Shown: positions 16,868-24,646, counted from the stretch's first letter. The stretch is 27,296 nucleotides of DNA from Dechloromonas sp. (GCA_017302355.1 JAFLDQ010000035.1:1-27296); one strand, 5' to 3'. Notes: generated by a model from the letters alone, not told the origin. Program-made: numbers and translations.

Positions 16868-16894
16868 CCGGCCTCCGGAACGGAGGGTAAGGGA

Positions 16895-17845
16895 ATGTTC
16901 GACTGGCGGGATTACGGCAACGGGATCGTTGCATTCGACGCAGGCTACGTGCGGCCGATTCTGGCCGCGATCCACCTCGTCGTCGAGGCCGGGCGGGTGG
17001 CTTTCATCGACACCGGCAGCAACGATGCCCTGCCCAATGCGCTGGCCATGCTGGACAGGCTGGGGCTCGATGGCGCCGCGGTCGACTACGTCATCCTGAC
17101 CCATATCCACCTCGACCACGCCGGCGGGGCCGGCAGCATGATGGCGGCCTTTCCCGGCGCCCGCCTCGTCGTCCATCCGCGCGGCGTCCGCCACATGGCC
17201 GAGCCGGCCCGCCTGGTGGCCGGGGTCGCCGCCGTCTATGGCGAGGAGTACGTCCGGCGGGTCTATGGCGAGATCGTCCCGGTTCCCGCCGAGAGAATCA
17301 TCGCGGCGCCGGACGGCCACGTCGTCTCGCTCGCCGGTCGCGAACTGCTGTGCCTCGACACCCCGGGTCACGCCCGGCACCACATCTGCATCGTCGATCG
17401 CCGGACCGGCGGGATCTTCAGCGGCGACCTGTTCGGGCTGTCGTATCGCGAGCACGATGTCGCGGGGCGCCCCTTCATCTTTCCCACGACCACGCCGACC
17501 CAGTTCGAGCCGGCGGCCATGCATGCCTCGGTCGACCGCCTGCTGTCGTTCGCTCCCGAGGCGATCTATCTGACCCACTACAGCCGGGTGCGCGATGTGG
17601 CGGCGTTGGGCGCCGACCTCCACCGGCGCCTCGACGCCATCGTCGCGATGGCCGAGGGCGTGGCGGGATCGGGCGAGCAGCGCCATGGCGCGCTGAAGGA
17701 CGAACTGACCCGTTACCTGCTGGCCGAGCTGCGCGCGCACGGCTGCCCGCTGCCCGAAGGGCGCGCGCTGGAGATCTGGGAAGCCGACCTCGAACTCGAC
17801 GCCCAGGGACTCGCGGTCTGGCTGGATAGCCGGGAGCCGGCCTAA
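16895..17845 (+). CDS. Metallo-beta-lactamase-fold hydrolase
   Basis: A 316-aa metal-dependent hydrolase of the MBL superfamily. The metal ligands are complete: H70-x-H72-x-D74-H75 (LTHIHLDHAGG), H159 (DTPGHARHH), D178 (FSGDLFG) and H228 (YLTHYS). No signal peptide is seen, so it acts in the cytoplasm. The C-terminal 80 residues (from about 235) form a helical extension seen in several stand-alone MBL hydrolases. GGAGGG lies 7 nt before the ATG. It could be a hydroxyacyl-thioester or lactone hydrolase; nothing decides between these. Divergent neighbour: an alpha/beta hydrolase. Its TAA overlaps the stop of the convergent corA. Confidence 0.9.
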   Translation: MFDWRDYGNGIVAFDAGYVRPILAAIHLVVEAGRVAFIDTGSNDALPNALAMLDRLGLDGAAVDYVILTHIHLDHAGGAGSMMAAFPGARLVVHPRGVRHMAEPARLVAGVAAVYGEEYVRRVYGEIVPVPAERIIAAPDGHVVSLAGRELLCLDTPGHARHHICIVDRRTGGIFSGDLFGLSYREHDVAGRPFIFPTTTPTQFEPAAMHASVDRLLSFAPEAIYLTHYSRVRDVAALGADLHRRLDAIVAMAEGVAGSGEQRHGALKDELTRYLLAELRAHGCPLPEGRALEIWEADLELDAQGLAVWLDSREPA

Positions 17846-18900
17846 CGCCGGCGCCAGAACAGGACGAGCATGATGACGGCGATGGCCAGCATCAGGCCCG
17901 TTGCGTAGTAGAAGCCGGCGGGGCGCTCCAGCCACGGCATGACCTGGAAGTTCATGCCGAAGATTCCGGCGAGCAGCGACGCCGGCATGAAGACGGTGGC
18001 GACCACGGTCAGCGTCCTGACTTCGAGATTCACCCGGTTGCTGACCGTCGTCAGATGGATGTCGAGCAGCCCGGTCGCGAGTTCGCGCAGGTCGTCGAGC
18101 GATTCGACGATATGCACGGTGTGGTCATAGACATCGCGCAGATAGACCTGGATTTCCGGCCCGAAAAAATGCGCATGCTCGCGATGCAGGCTGCCGAGAA
18201 GCTCGCGCAGCGGATAGACGTTGCGGCGCAGCCGGGAGACGCAGCGCTTGAACTGGTGGATCTTCTCGGGAACCTCCCGGCTGGCGCCTTCGAGGATGTC
18301 GGCCTCGAGGTCTTCCGCGTAGTCGTCCAGTTGCTCGATCACGGCGAAATAGCTGTCGACCAGCGCATCCATCAGCGAATAGGCCAGCATGTCGGGCGCC
18401 GCGCCGCGGAGGTTTCCGCGGTCGGAGCGCAGGCGCTGGCGAACCGGCTCGAAGATCCCGGTCGGGCGTTCCTGGAAGCTGATGAGGTAATCCGCTCCGA
18501 TGACCAGGCTGATCTGGTCCTGCACGACGTCGAGCGGCTCGCTGCTGACTTCGTAGCGGTGCAGGACGACGTAGAGGTAGTCGTCGTAGGCATCGATCTT
18601 CTGCCGCTGGTTGTTGTTGAGAATGTCCTCGAGGACCAGCGGGTGCCACCGGAAGGCGGCGCCGATGGCGGCGAGGTCCGCTGCATCCTGAAGTCCATGG
18701 ATGTTGCCCCACAGGGTCGAGTTCTCGCGCCGGTAGGCAACCAGCGCGGCGGCGTCGGGCAGCGCGGCCTCGGTCAACGCCGCGGGGCCGAAGTCGAGGA
18801 CCGAGATTCCGGGCGCCGCCGTCTTGGTTTCGCCGATATGCACCAGTGAACCCGGCGGCAGGCCGGCCTTGCGCGAGCGCGGTTTCGTCGGTTTGCGCAT
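17842..18900 (-). CDS. corA: CorA-family magnesium/cobalt transporter
   Basis: A 352-aa inner-membrane divalent-cation channel of the CorA family, which imports Mg2+ (also Co2+/Ni2+) as a pentamer. The long cytoplasmic N-terminal domain ends in two C-terminal transmembrane helices. The signature GMN motif is at 315-317 (AGIFGMNFQVMPW), and the protein ends in a basic WRRR tail. Length fits the family. ATG 18900 has GAGG 7 nt upstream, and that site overlaps the tcdA stop codon. The gene follows tcdA by 4 nt on the same strand and they are probably co-transcribed. Its stop codon overlaps that of the convergent MBL-fold gene by three bases of coding sequence. Confidence 0.94.
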   Translation of the reverse strand: MRKPTKPRSRKAGLPPGSLVHIGETKTAAPGISVLDFGPAALTEAALPDAAALVAYRRENSTLWGNIHGLQDAADLAAIGAAFRWHPLVLEDILNNNQRQKIDAYDDYLYVVLHRYEVSSEPLDVVQDQISLVIGADYLISFQERPTGIFEPVRQRLRSDRGNLRGAAPDMLAYSLMDALVDSYFAVIEQLDDYAEDLEADILEGASREVPEKIHQFKRCVSRLRRNVYPLRELLGSLHREHAHFFGPEIQVYLRDVYDHTVHIVESLDDLRELATGLLDIHLTTVSNRVNLEVRTLTVVATVFMPASLLAGIFGMNFQVMPWLERPAGFYYATGLMLAIAVIMLVLFWRRR

Positions 18901-18904
18901 TGGC

Positions 18905-19666
18905 TTACCTCGTCAGCAGTTGAATGGCGTGCGCGGCGGCGGCCATGCCGAAGACCGAGGTCACGCAGACCGAGGAGCCGAATCCGGCGCAGCTGAGGCC
19001 CGCCGGCGCCGGTGCTGCGGCGCAGCTTGCCGGCGCGGCGGGGTAGCGCAGGGCTTCGGTCGAGAAGACCGCGGCGACGCCGAACTTCCTGCGGCTGTCG
19101 CGCGGGAAACCGTACTCGCGGCGCAGCAGCGAGCGAACCCTGGCGAGCAGGGGGTCCTGCACGGTGAGCGCCAGGTCGGCGAGCCGCACCTGGGTCGGGT
19201 CGGTCTGCCCGCCGGCGGCGCCGGCAACGACGATGGGAATCTCCTGGCGCCGGCAGTGGGCGATCATCGCCGCCTTGGCGCGCGCCTGGTCGATGGCGTC
19301 GATCACGACATCGAAGTGCGGCGGCAACAGCTCGGCCACATTCTCGGGCGTCACGAAATCCTCGATGCCGGCGACCCGGCAGTCCGGGTTGATCGCGCGG
19401 ATGCGCTCGGCCATCGCGTCGACCTTGGCCTTGCCGTAGATGTCGCCGAGGGCATGAACCTGGCGGTTGGTGTTGGATTCCGCCACCATGTCGAGGTCGA
19501 CCGCGGCAAGCCGGCCGATTCCCGTCCGCGCGAGCGCCTCCAGCGCCCACGAGCCGACGCCGCCGACACCGACGACACAGACGCTGGCGTCTTTCAGTCT
19601 CTCCGCCGCCGCCGTGCCGTAAAGGCGGGAGACGCCGCCGAAGCGGCGTTCGTAATCAGCCTCCAC
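18905..19666 (-). CDS. tcdA: tRNA threonylcarbamoyladenosine dehydratase
   Basis: A 253-aa ThiF/E1-like enzyme that uses ATP to cyclise t6A37 to ct6A in tRNAs reading ANN codons. The N-terminal RRFGGVSRLYG (7-17) is typical of TcdA (CsdL/YgdL). The nucleotide site is VVGVGGVGSW (31-40), followed by DLDMV (57-61) and SNTNRQ (64-69). The C-terminus, VTSVFGMAAAAHAIQLL, is also typical. The start is GTG 19666, without its own clear ribosome binding site. A 21-codon open frame with a good AGGA site begins 55 nt upstream and terminates inside the first codons of tcdA, so translation may be coupled. It is first in the tcdA-corA unit and divergent from ispB. Confidence 0.93.
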   Translation of the reverse strand: MEADYERRFGGVSRLYGTAAAERLKDASVCVVGVGGVGSWALEALARTGIGRLAAVDLDMVAESNTNRQVHALGDIYGKAKVDAMAERIRAINPDCRVAGIEDFVTPENVAELLPPHFDVVIDAIDQARAKAAMIAHCRRQEIPIVVAGAAGGQTDPTQVRLADLALTVQDPLLARVRSLLRREYGFPRDSRRKFGVAAVFSTEALRYPAAPASCAAAPAPAGLSCAGFGSSVCVTSVFGMAAAAHAIQLLTR

Positions 19667-19721
19667 GGGGCTTCGCGGCCGGTGTGCAGCGCCTGCCTTG
19701 TGCCGGCGAACAGGGGGTCAT
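19656..19721 (-). CDS. Possible 21-aa leader peptide upstream of tcdA
   Basis: An ATG at 19721 with AGGA 9 nt upstream opens a 21-codon frame (Cys/Pro/Arg-rich). It ends with a TGA at 19656-19658, 11 nt inside tcdA and out of its frame. It may serve only to bring ribosomes to the weak tcdA start, or mark a sequencing frameshift at the tcdA N-terminus. Confidence 0.25.
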   Translation of the reverse strand: MTPCSPAQGRRCTPAAKPRGG

Positions 19722-19806
19722 GGTGAATTCCTGCGGTCTGGTCATTTCCCGGCGAGTTTAGCCGAAAGCGCGGGCGGTGCAGAAGGCGGAAAGCCGATTT
19801 GCCGGC

Positions 19807-19835
19807 TTGACGACCCGTGAGCCCGCGCCTAACAT
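19807..19835 (+). promoter_or_regulatory. Sigma-70 promoter of ispB
   Basis: TTGACG (19807-19812) and TAACAT (19830-19835) are separated by exactly 17 nt. Transcription would begin about 19842, between the GTG at 19777 and the GTG at 19864, so it supports the downstream start of ispB. Confidence 0.75.
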
Positions 19836-19863
19836 TCCGCGCTTACCCAAAAACTGGCCCACT

Positions 19864-20832
19864 GTGACCCTGGAACACCTTTACGCCCTGATCGGGCCCG
19901 GCATGAAGGCCGTCGATGCGGTCATCCGCGACCGTCTGCACTCCGAAGTCGTTCTCGTCCGCCAGGTTGCCGAGTACATCATCGGCAGCGGCGGCAAGCG
20001 CATGCGGCCGGCGCTTGTCCTGCTGGCGGCCGGCGCCATGGGTTATGCCGGCCGGCGCCATCATGACCTGGCGGCGGTGGTCGAGTTCATCCATACGGCG
20101 ACGCTGCTGCACGACGACGTGGTCGACGAGTCCGACCTGCGGCGCGGACGCAACACCGCCAATGCCATTTTCGGCAATGCCGCCAGCGTTCTGGTGGGCG
20201 ATTTCCTGTATTCGCGCGCCTTCCAGATGATGGTCGAGGTCGATGACATGCGCGTCATGCGCGTCCTCTCGGACGCCACCAACGTGATTGCCGAAGGCGA
20301 AGTGCTGCAACTGATGAATTGCCACGACGCCGACGTCGACGAGCAGCGCTACCTCCAGGTGATCCGCTACAAGACGGCCAAGCTGTTCGAGGCGGCGGCG
20401 CAGCTCGGCGCGATCCTCGGCGGGGCAACGCCCGAACTGGAGAGGGCGCTCGCGGAGTATGGCATGCATCTGGGAACTGCTTTCCAGCTGGTCGATGACG
20501 TGCTCGACTATTCCGGGCTGGAGGGCGAGACCGGGAAGCATCTCGGCGACGACCTGGCCGAAGGCAAGCCGACCCTGCCGCTGATCCACGTCCTGCGGAA
20601 CGGAACGCCGGAACAGTCGGCTTGCGTGCGGCGGGCGATCGAGACGGGCGGCCGCGACGATTTCCCCGCAGTGCTGGCGGCCATCCAGGCAAGCGGCGCC
20701 CTTGACCATGCGCGTCGCCAGGCGGCGCAGGAAGCAGAGCTTGCCCGCGCGGCAATCAGTGGCGTGAACGATACAAATTATCGGGAAGCTCTGCTACAAT
20801 TGACTTTCTTTGCAGTCGAGAGGGATCACTAG
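19864..20832 (+). CDS. ispB: Octaprenyl diphosphate synthase (trans-polyprenyl synthetase)
   Basis: A 322-aa polyprenyl synthetase that elongates farnesyl diphosphate with isopentenyl units to make the ubiquinone side chain. The first aspartate-rich motif is D84-D85-x-x-D88 (LLHDDVVDESD), the second D211-D212-x-x-D215 (QLVDDVLDYSG). GSGGKRMRP (41-49) binds isopentenyl diphosphate. Middle segments such as NAASVLVGDFLYSRAFQMM and VIAEGEVLQLMN match E. coli IspB closely. The frame is open to 19777, but homology begins at VTLEHLYALI, and the promoter lies between the two possible starts, so GTG 19864 is chosen even though its ribosome binding site is weak. The actual chain length made (C40 or other) cannot be told from sequence. 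Confidence 0.94.
   Translation: MTLEHLYALIGPGMKAVDAVIRDRLHSEVVLVRQVAEYIIGSGGKRMRPALVLLAAGAMGYAGRRHHDLAAVVEFIHTATLLHDDVVDESDLRRGRNTANAIFGNAASVLVGDFLYSRAFQMMVEVDDMRVMRVLSDATNVIAEGEVLQLMNCHDADVDEQRYLQVIRYKTAKLFEAAAQLGAILGGATPELERALAEYGMHLGTAFQLVDDVLDYSGLEGETGKHLGDDLAEGKPTLPLIHVLRNGTPEQSACVRRAIETGGRDDFPAVLAAIQASGALDHARRQAAQEAELARAAISGVNDTNYREALLQLTFFAVERDH
20792..20800 (+). promoter_or_regulatory. Extended -10 promoter candidate for tRNA-Pro
   Basis: TGCTACAAT fits TGn-TATAAT with one mismatch and lies within the last codons of ispB, in an unusually AT-rich patch. It would start transcription about 44 nt before the tRNA. A -35 is not evident. Co-transcription with ispB is also possible. Confidence 0.4.
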
Positions 20833-20850
20833 GGACCTCGCGCAAGGCAT

Positions 20851-20927
20851 CGGAGTGTAGCTCAGCCTGGTAGAGCACTGCGTTCGGGACGCAGGGGCCG
20901 GAGGTTCGAATCCTCTCACTCCGACCA
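20851..20927 (+). tRNA. tRNA-Pro (anticodon CGG)
   Basis: A 77-nt tRNA with the acceptor arms CGGAGTG and CACTCCG, discriminator A and encoded CCA (20925-20927). The D-arm begins TAGCTCAGCCTGG, and the T-arm contains GGTTCGAATCC. The anticodon stem is CTGCG/CGCAG around the loop TTCGGGA, giving anticodon CGG for the proline codon CCG, which is a heavily used codon in a genome this rich in G+C. It lies 18 nt after ispB. Confidence 0.97.
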
Positions 20928-20933
20928 GATCGC

Positions 20934-20967
20934 AACCCATGCAGCTGATCGAGTTGCATGGGTTTTT
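20934..20967 (+). terminator. Intrinsic terminator of the ispB/tRNA-Pro unit
   Basis: Arms AACCCATGCA (20934-20943) and TGCATGGGTT (20955-20964) form a perfect 10-bp stem around an 11-nt loop, followed by a run of T (20963-20967). It starts 7 nt after the tRNA CCA end. Confidence 0.92.
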
Positions 20968-21076
20968 CATGTCGGCAGTGTTCCCTGCCACAGCCGCTTG
21001 CTGACCATCCTGTGGCCTGGCCGTGACCCGGACTGGCGATCCGCTCTGGCAGGAATGGCACGCGCCCAGGCCGGGC

Positions 21077-22093
21077 CTAACGGGACTCACCGGCCGGGTC
21101 CCGAAGCCCATCCTGCTGGCGATACCGCGCCAGCCCGGCCGCGAGTTCTGCGACGACCCTTGCCTTGAGCGACTCCGGCTCGATGACCTCGCAATCGCTG
21201 CCGTATTTCAGGATGTCCATGATCAATTCGCGGTCGTCGGCGTAGGGGACGCGCAGCTCATAGCGGCCATCTTCCAGGAATTTCCCCGCCTGATTGCGAT
21301 GCCAGCGCTCGGAAGCCACCCAGCGCGCCCGTTGCGGAGTGAAGCGCAGCACGGCCCAGGAGATCCGGTCGCCGGAAAACACGCCGTAGCCGGAACCCAG
21401 GACTTCGTCGAGCCGCCGGTCGGGAACATCCTTGGCGCGCCGGTCGAGGATTTCGGCATGTTCGATGGCGTCGACCGAGAAGGCCCGCAGTCCTTCGCGC
21501 AGGTGGCACCAGGCGTCGAGATACCAGTTGTCGCGATAGTGGTTGAGGCGCTGCGGCGAGACTTCCCGTTCGGTCACCTCGTCGGTGCCGCGGGCGTGGT
21601 AGCGGATGACGAGGCGTTTTCTGCGCAACAGCGCGGAGCCGACGGCCTGGAAGTGATCCAGGTGAAACTCGCGGGCTCCCACCGTCTGGATGCGAATGCG
21701 GCGCTGAACTTCCTCGGCCGGGTTGTCGGCGGTGCCGAGCAGGCCGGTGAGGCGGGCGAGCAGCGGCTGGATCTGCGGCCCGAGCAGGCCGCCGGTGTCT
21801 AGACTGGAGAGGAGGTGCTGCATGGTCAGCAGGGCGTGGATTTCCTCGGCGGAGAACCACAGTCCCGGCAGCTCGTATTGCGGCCCGATTCGCCGTCTGG
21901 CTTTCTCGAAGCGGTATGCGCCGAGAGCGTGATCGAAAATCAGCGGGGCATTCAGGCGGTCGCGCATGCAGGCGATATCGCGCTTGAGCGTTGCCCACGA
22001 GGCGCCGAGGCGCTCCTGCAACTCCTGGCGGGTGACCGAGCGGCGGGCGCCGAGAATCTGGTCGATCTGGTAGATGCGTTCCATGCGGCTCAT
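21077..22093 (-). CDS. HTH and WYL-domain transcriptional regulator (YafY-like)
   Basis: A 338-aa DNA-binding regulator. The N-terminal winged helix-turn-helix of the DeoR/HTH_11 type occupies about residues 1-60 (RIYQIDQIL, VTRQELQERLGASWATLKRDI). A WYL domain lies in the middle (about 150-230: VIRYHARG, SPQRLNHYRDNWYLDAWCHLR, with the W-Y-L triplet), and a WCX-type C-terminal segment follows. WYL proteins sense ligands, often nucleic acids or nucleotides, and regulate diverse genes, including DNA-damage and defence functions. The start ATG 22093 has GGAG 8 nt upstream; the longer open frame reaching 22906 is antisense to the VWA gene and is rejected. It is divergent from the VWA-domain gene, which may be its target. 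Confidence 0.88.
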   Translation of the reverse strand: MSRMERIYQIDQILGARRSVTRQELQERLGASWATLKRDIACMRDRLNAPLIFDHALGAYRFEKARRRIGPQYELPGLWFSAEEIHALLTMQHLLSSLDTGGLLGPQIQPLLARLTGLLGTADNPAEEVQRRIRIQTVGAREFHLDHFQAVGSALLRRKRLVIRYHARGTDEVTEREVSPQRLNHYRDNWYLDAWCHLREGLRAFSVDAIEHAEILDRRAKDVPDRRLDEVLGSGYGVFSGDRISWAVLRFTPQRARWVASERWHRNQAGKFLEDGRYELRVPYADDRELIMDILKYGSDCEVIEPESLKARVVAELAAGLARYRQQDGLRDPAGESR

Positions 22094-22195
22094 GCGTGGT
22101 CTCCGGAATGGATTCTGGACGAACGGGCTCTGCTGCCGAGCCTGGCGCCCCGCATCATGGCATGAAACGGCCCCGGTCCGAGGGAGGAAAAGCGA

Positions 22196-22345
22196 ATGAC
22201 GGCAAGGCCAGGGCGGCGAACCGCAGCTTCGGCGCGGCGCGTCCCGACTCCGGATCGGCGCGCCGAAAAAAGCGGACGAACGATTCCGGTGGCGCATTCC
22301 GTGAGCCTGTCGTCCGCTATCCTGGCTGACATGTCCCGGCAATGA
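22196..22345 (+). CDS. Possible 49-aa Arg-rich small ORF before the VWA gene
   Basis: An ATG at 22196 lies 8 nt after a strong GGGAGG ribosome binding site and opens 49 codons to a TGA at 22343-22345, 22 nt before the VWA start. The product is Arg-rich in its first half and moderately hydrophobic later (residues 36-44). No homology is recognised. The good ribosome binding site is the only support, so this remains a weak call; it could be a leader frame of the VWA gene. Confidence 0.2.
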   Translation: MTARPGRRTAASARRVPTPDRRAEKSGRTIPVAHSVSLSSAILADMSRQ

Positions 22346-22367
22346 CGCCGGGTGAACAGGAGATCCA

Positions 22368-23729
22368 ATGTCCGCCAGCAATTCCCCGCAAGTCCTGCTT
22401 GTTCCGCTCAAGCCCGCGCTGATCCTCGGCATGGCCCAGAAGTTGCCCGTCCTGGTCCGCGTCCAGGCTCCCGACGCCGATCCGGCCCGACAGCAGGCGC
22501 ACAAGCCATATCGCCTGTCCTTGGTCATCGACCGCTCCGGTTCGATGTCGGGTGAGCCTCTGCGCGAAGCCGTGCGCTGCGCGCGCCAGATGATCGACCG
22601 CCTGGCGCCGACCGACCTTGCCTCGCTGGTCGTCTTCGATGACCGTGTCGACACTCTGGCGCCGGCAGGCGCGGCCGGCGACCGCAAGATGCTGCATGCC
22701 GCACTAGCGCACCTGCGTCCGGGGGGAACGACCAATCTCCATGGCGGCTGGAAGGCCGGCATGGAATCGATCCTGCCGGGGGCCGCCAGCGCCGCGCTGG
22801 CGCGTGTCATCCTGCTCTCCGACGGCAACGCCAATGCCGGCGAGACCACCGCCAGTGAAGAGATTGCGGCGCTCTGCGCGGCGGCGGCCGAGCAGGGCGT
22901 CACCACCTCGACCTACGGTCTCGGGCGTGACTTCAACGAAGACCTGATGGTCCGGATGGCCCAGCGCGGCGGCGGCAACCACTACTACGGCGATACCGCC
23001 GCCGATCTCCTCGAGCCTTTCGTCGAGGAATTCGATTTCATCTCCAGCCTCCATGCCCGTCAGGTCCGGCTGTCGCTGGCCGCGCCCCAGGGCGTCGGGA
23101 TGACGCTGATCAACGACTACCCCGTTGAGGCGCGGGAAGGCTTCCCGATGATCCGCCTGCCCGACATTCCTTTCGGCGCCGAGGCCTGGGCGCTGGTCGA
23201 ACTCGAGATCGCCGCCGGGATGGCGCTCGATGCCGGCAGTCAGTTGCTGCAAGCCGAGGTCACCTGCACCTCGCCGGACGGCGCACCGATCGCCGTTCCC
23301 GATGCGCGCCTGGTCCTGCCGGCGCTTTCGGCGCAGGTCTGGGAGGCGCTGCTCGCCGATCCGCTCGTTCTTGCCCGTCAGGCCGAACTCGAGGCCGGCC
23401 GGTTCCTCGAAGAGGCCCGCCGCCTGGCCGAAGCCGGCGGCTGGGAAGGCATCGCCCGCATGATCGAGGTCGCCCGCCAGCGCTTTGCCGAATACCCCTG
23501 GGTGACGGAGATCCTGCTGGGGCTGGCCGATCTCGCCAGGGAACGCGACAGCGCCCGCTTCCGCAAGGAGGCGATGTACTCCGCGCGCAAGATGCACTCG
23601 CGGGTTTCCGCCAAGGAGGAAATGCTCGGCAGCCTGGCGCTGGAGGCCGACATGCCGAGCTTCCTGCGGCGCAAGAAGCGGCAGGGCAAGGCCGAGTTCG
23701 ATCCGCAGCCCGACGGCCGCGAGCCGTAA
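22368..23729 (+). CDS. VWA-domain protein
   Basis: A 453-aa protein with a von Willebrand factor type A domain (about residues 48-220). The metal-ion-dependent adhesion site is intact: D55-x-S57-x-S59 (VIDRSGSM), T122 (GGTTNLHGGW) and D152 (LLSDGNANAG). The rest is a beta-rich middle region and a helical, charged C-terminus (RKEAMYSARKMHSR, ending in FLRRKKRQGK). No signal peptide or transmembrane segment is seen, so it is probably cytoplasmic. VWA proteins of this sort usually act as protein-binding partners, for example with MoxR-type ATPases, but no such ATPase is in the window. AGGAGA lies just before the ATG 22368. It is divergent from the WYL regulator. Confidence 0.88.
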   Translation: MSASNSPQVLLVPLKPALILGMAQKLPVLVRVQAPDADPARQQAHKPYRLSLVIDRSGSMSGEPLREAVRCARQMIDRLAPTDLASLVVFDDRVDTLAPAGAAGDRKMLHAALAHLRPGGTTNLHGGWKAGMESILPGAASAALARVILLSDGNANAGETTASEEIAALCAAAAEQGVTTSTYGLGRDFNEDLMVRMAQRGGGNHYYGDTAADLLEPFVEEFDFISSLHARQVRLSLAAPQGVGMTLINDYPVEAREGFPMIRLPDIPFGAEAWALVELEIAAGMALDAGSQLLQAEVTCTSPDGAPIAVPDARLVLPALSAQVWEALLADPLVLARQAELEAGRFLEEARRLAEAGGWEGIARMIEVARQRFAEYPWVTEILLGLADLARERDSARFRKEAMYSARKMHSRVSAKEEMLGSLALEADMPSFLRRKKRQGKAEFDPQPDGREP

Positions 23730-23730
23730 G

Positions 23731-23761
23731 CGCCAGGGGGAGCCAATGGCTTCTCCTGGCG
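23731..23761 (+). terminator. 14-bp hairpin after the VWA gene
   Basis: Arms 23731-23744 and 23748-23761 pair over all 14 positions (two as G-U) around the 3-nt loop AAT, beginning 1 nt after the TAA. No T-tract follows, so it may be an imperfect terminator or a 3'-end stabilising structure. Confidence 0.55.
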
Positions 23762-23947
23762 AAGTCTGCCGACGCGGAAGAAAATGGCTCTCCCGGATGC
23801 CCGAAACCGCAGCGCAGCTGTCCGGGCGGCCACAACGAACGAATGGCGCCATTGCCCATGGATGACCTGCCCGGCTTGGCAAGACCGGATCGCCGGTATC
23901 GGAGGATCGAACGAGGGGTGCGGAGTTTCACGCGGAGGGTGTCGATC

Positions 23948-24277
23948 ATGGGGGCGCTGTTCGTCGCGTTCCTCCTGGCGATGTTCCCCATGCTTCTCGG
24001 ATGGCGCTGGATGCTCGCGCTGCTACCGGCGCTGCCGGTGGGCGCCCTGGCGCTCAAGGCGGCGTTGCTGACCTGCCGGCGGGCGGTCACCGGCCATGAA
24101 CTGCGCGCCTTCTCCGACCGGACGGGGCAGGTGTGGATCCGCGCCCACGACCTCCGCCGGGCGCTCGACCTCGACCGCGGCGACGGCTGGATGGCGCGCG
24201 CCTATCCGGCGGGTTTCCGGCGCGCCAACCCTATCGTTTGTCTGAAGCGTGGACGAAGGGGCTCCCAGTTTTCTTGA
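23948..24277 (+). CDS. Small membrane protein of unknown function, possibly truncated
   Basis: I do not recognise this 109-aa protein. It begins with a strongly hydrophobic N-terminus (about residues 1-40, MGALFVAFLLAMFPMLL onward), most likely two transmembrane helices. A soluble C-terminal part follows (GHELRAFSDRTGQVWIRAHD, then LRRALDLDRG). The W-I-x-x-x-D-L-x-x-A-L pattern is loosely like the start of a BRO-N/antirepressor-type DNA-binding domain, but this is only an impression. ATG 23948 has GGAGGG 8 nt upstream; in-frame starts at 23843 and 23861 would add a basic cytoplasmic N-terminus. From about 24230 the G+C content drops and the last 14 residues look unrelated, so the original C-terminus may have been lost. 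Confidence 0.5.
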   Translation: MGALFVAFLLAMFPMLLGWRWMLALLPALPVGALALKAALLTCRRAVTGHELRAFSDRTGQVWIRAHDLRRALDLDRGDGWMARAYPAGFRRANPIVCLKRGRRGSQFS

Positions 24278-24646
24278 CAGGGGGAGGCGGAACGGTAGAG
24301 GGTTATCGAAGATCTGTTCCGTCTGGCGGTCACCACTGCGCGCATGTGATGAATCTGATGTCGCTCCCAAAACATCCAAAGCTTGCCGAGTTTTCCGGCA
24401 CCGCAAGCGATTACCAAAGAGTATCAGTCGCATGCGGCCTTGCTCAGGATGGATTTGCACTTGGTCGGCTGATTCCAGCAGGGCATGTGGAGGATGATGC
24501 TAATGCCATGCCTCGCGCTACTGATCGACCGGATCGGGATGAGCTTCATGCACGCTGATCTATTGTTACGGGGGGCAATTCATCTGTCGCGGTCGACGGC
24601 CAATAAGTGCCAATTTTGCCGGTTCCCCAATCCATCGGCGAAAACG
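24278..24646. other. Gene-less lower-GC stretch
   Basis: A 369-nt stretch with no convincing gene on either strand. By hand count 24361-24420 has 31 of 60 G+C and 24601-24660 has 32 of 60, well below the flanking genes. The short frames here are interrupted and unlike known proteins. An isolated TTGACA (24274-24279) has no good -10 partner. It may be a remnant of an inserted element, but no terminal inverted repeats or transposase fragments are recognised. Confidence 0.5.

Noticed and set aside
16872..16886. CCTCCG-GAA-CGGAGG hairpin covering the ribosome binding site of the MBL gene
   Set aside because: The -10 at 16862-16867 would start transcription near 16874, inside the left arm, so the full hairpin would not be present in the main transcript.
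20851..20967. tRNA-Pro as an integration site
   Set aside because: No repeat of the tRNA 3' end and no integrase are seen in the window; a normal terminator follows.
24274..24302. TTGACA as a promoter into the low-GC stretch
   Set aside because: The best hexamer at 16-17 nt spacing (TAGAGG) is a poor -10 and no gene follows.
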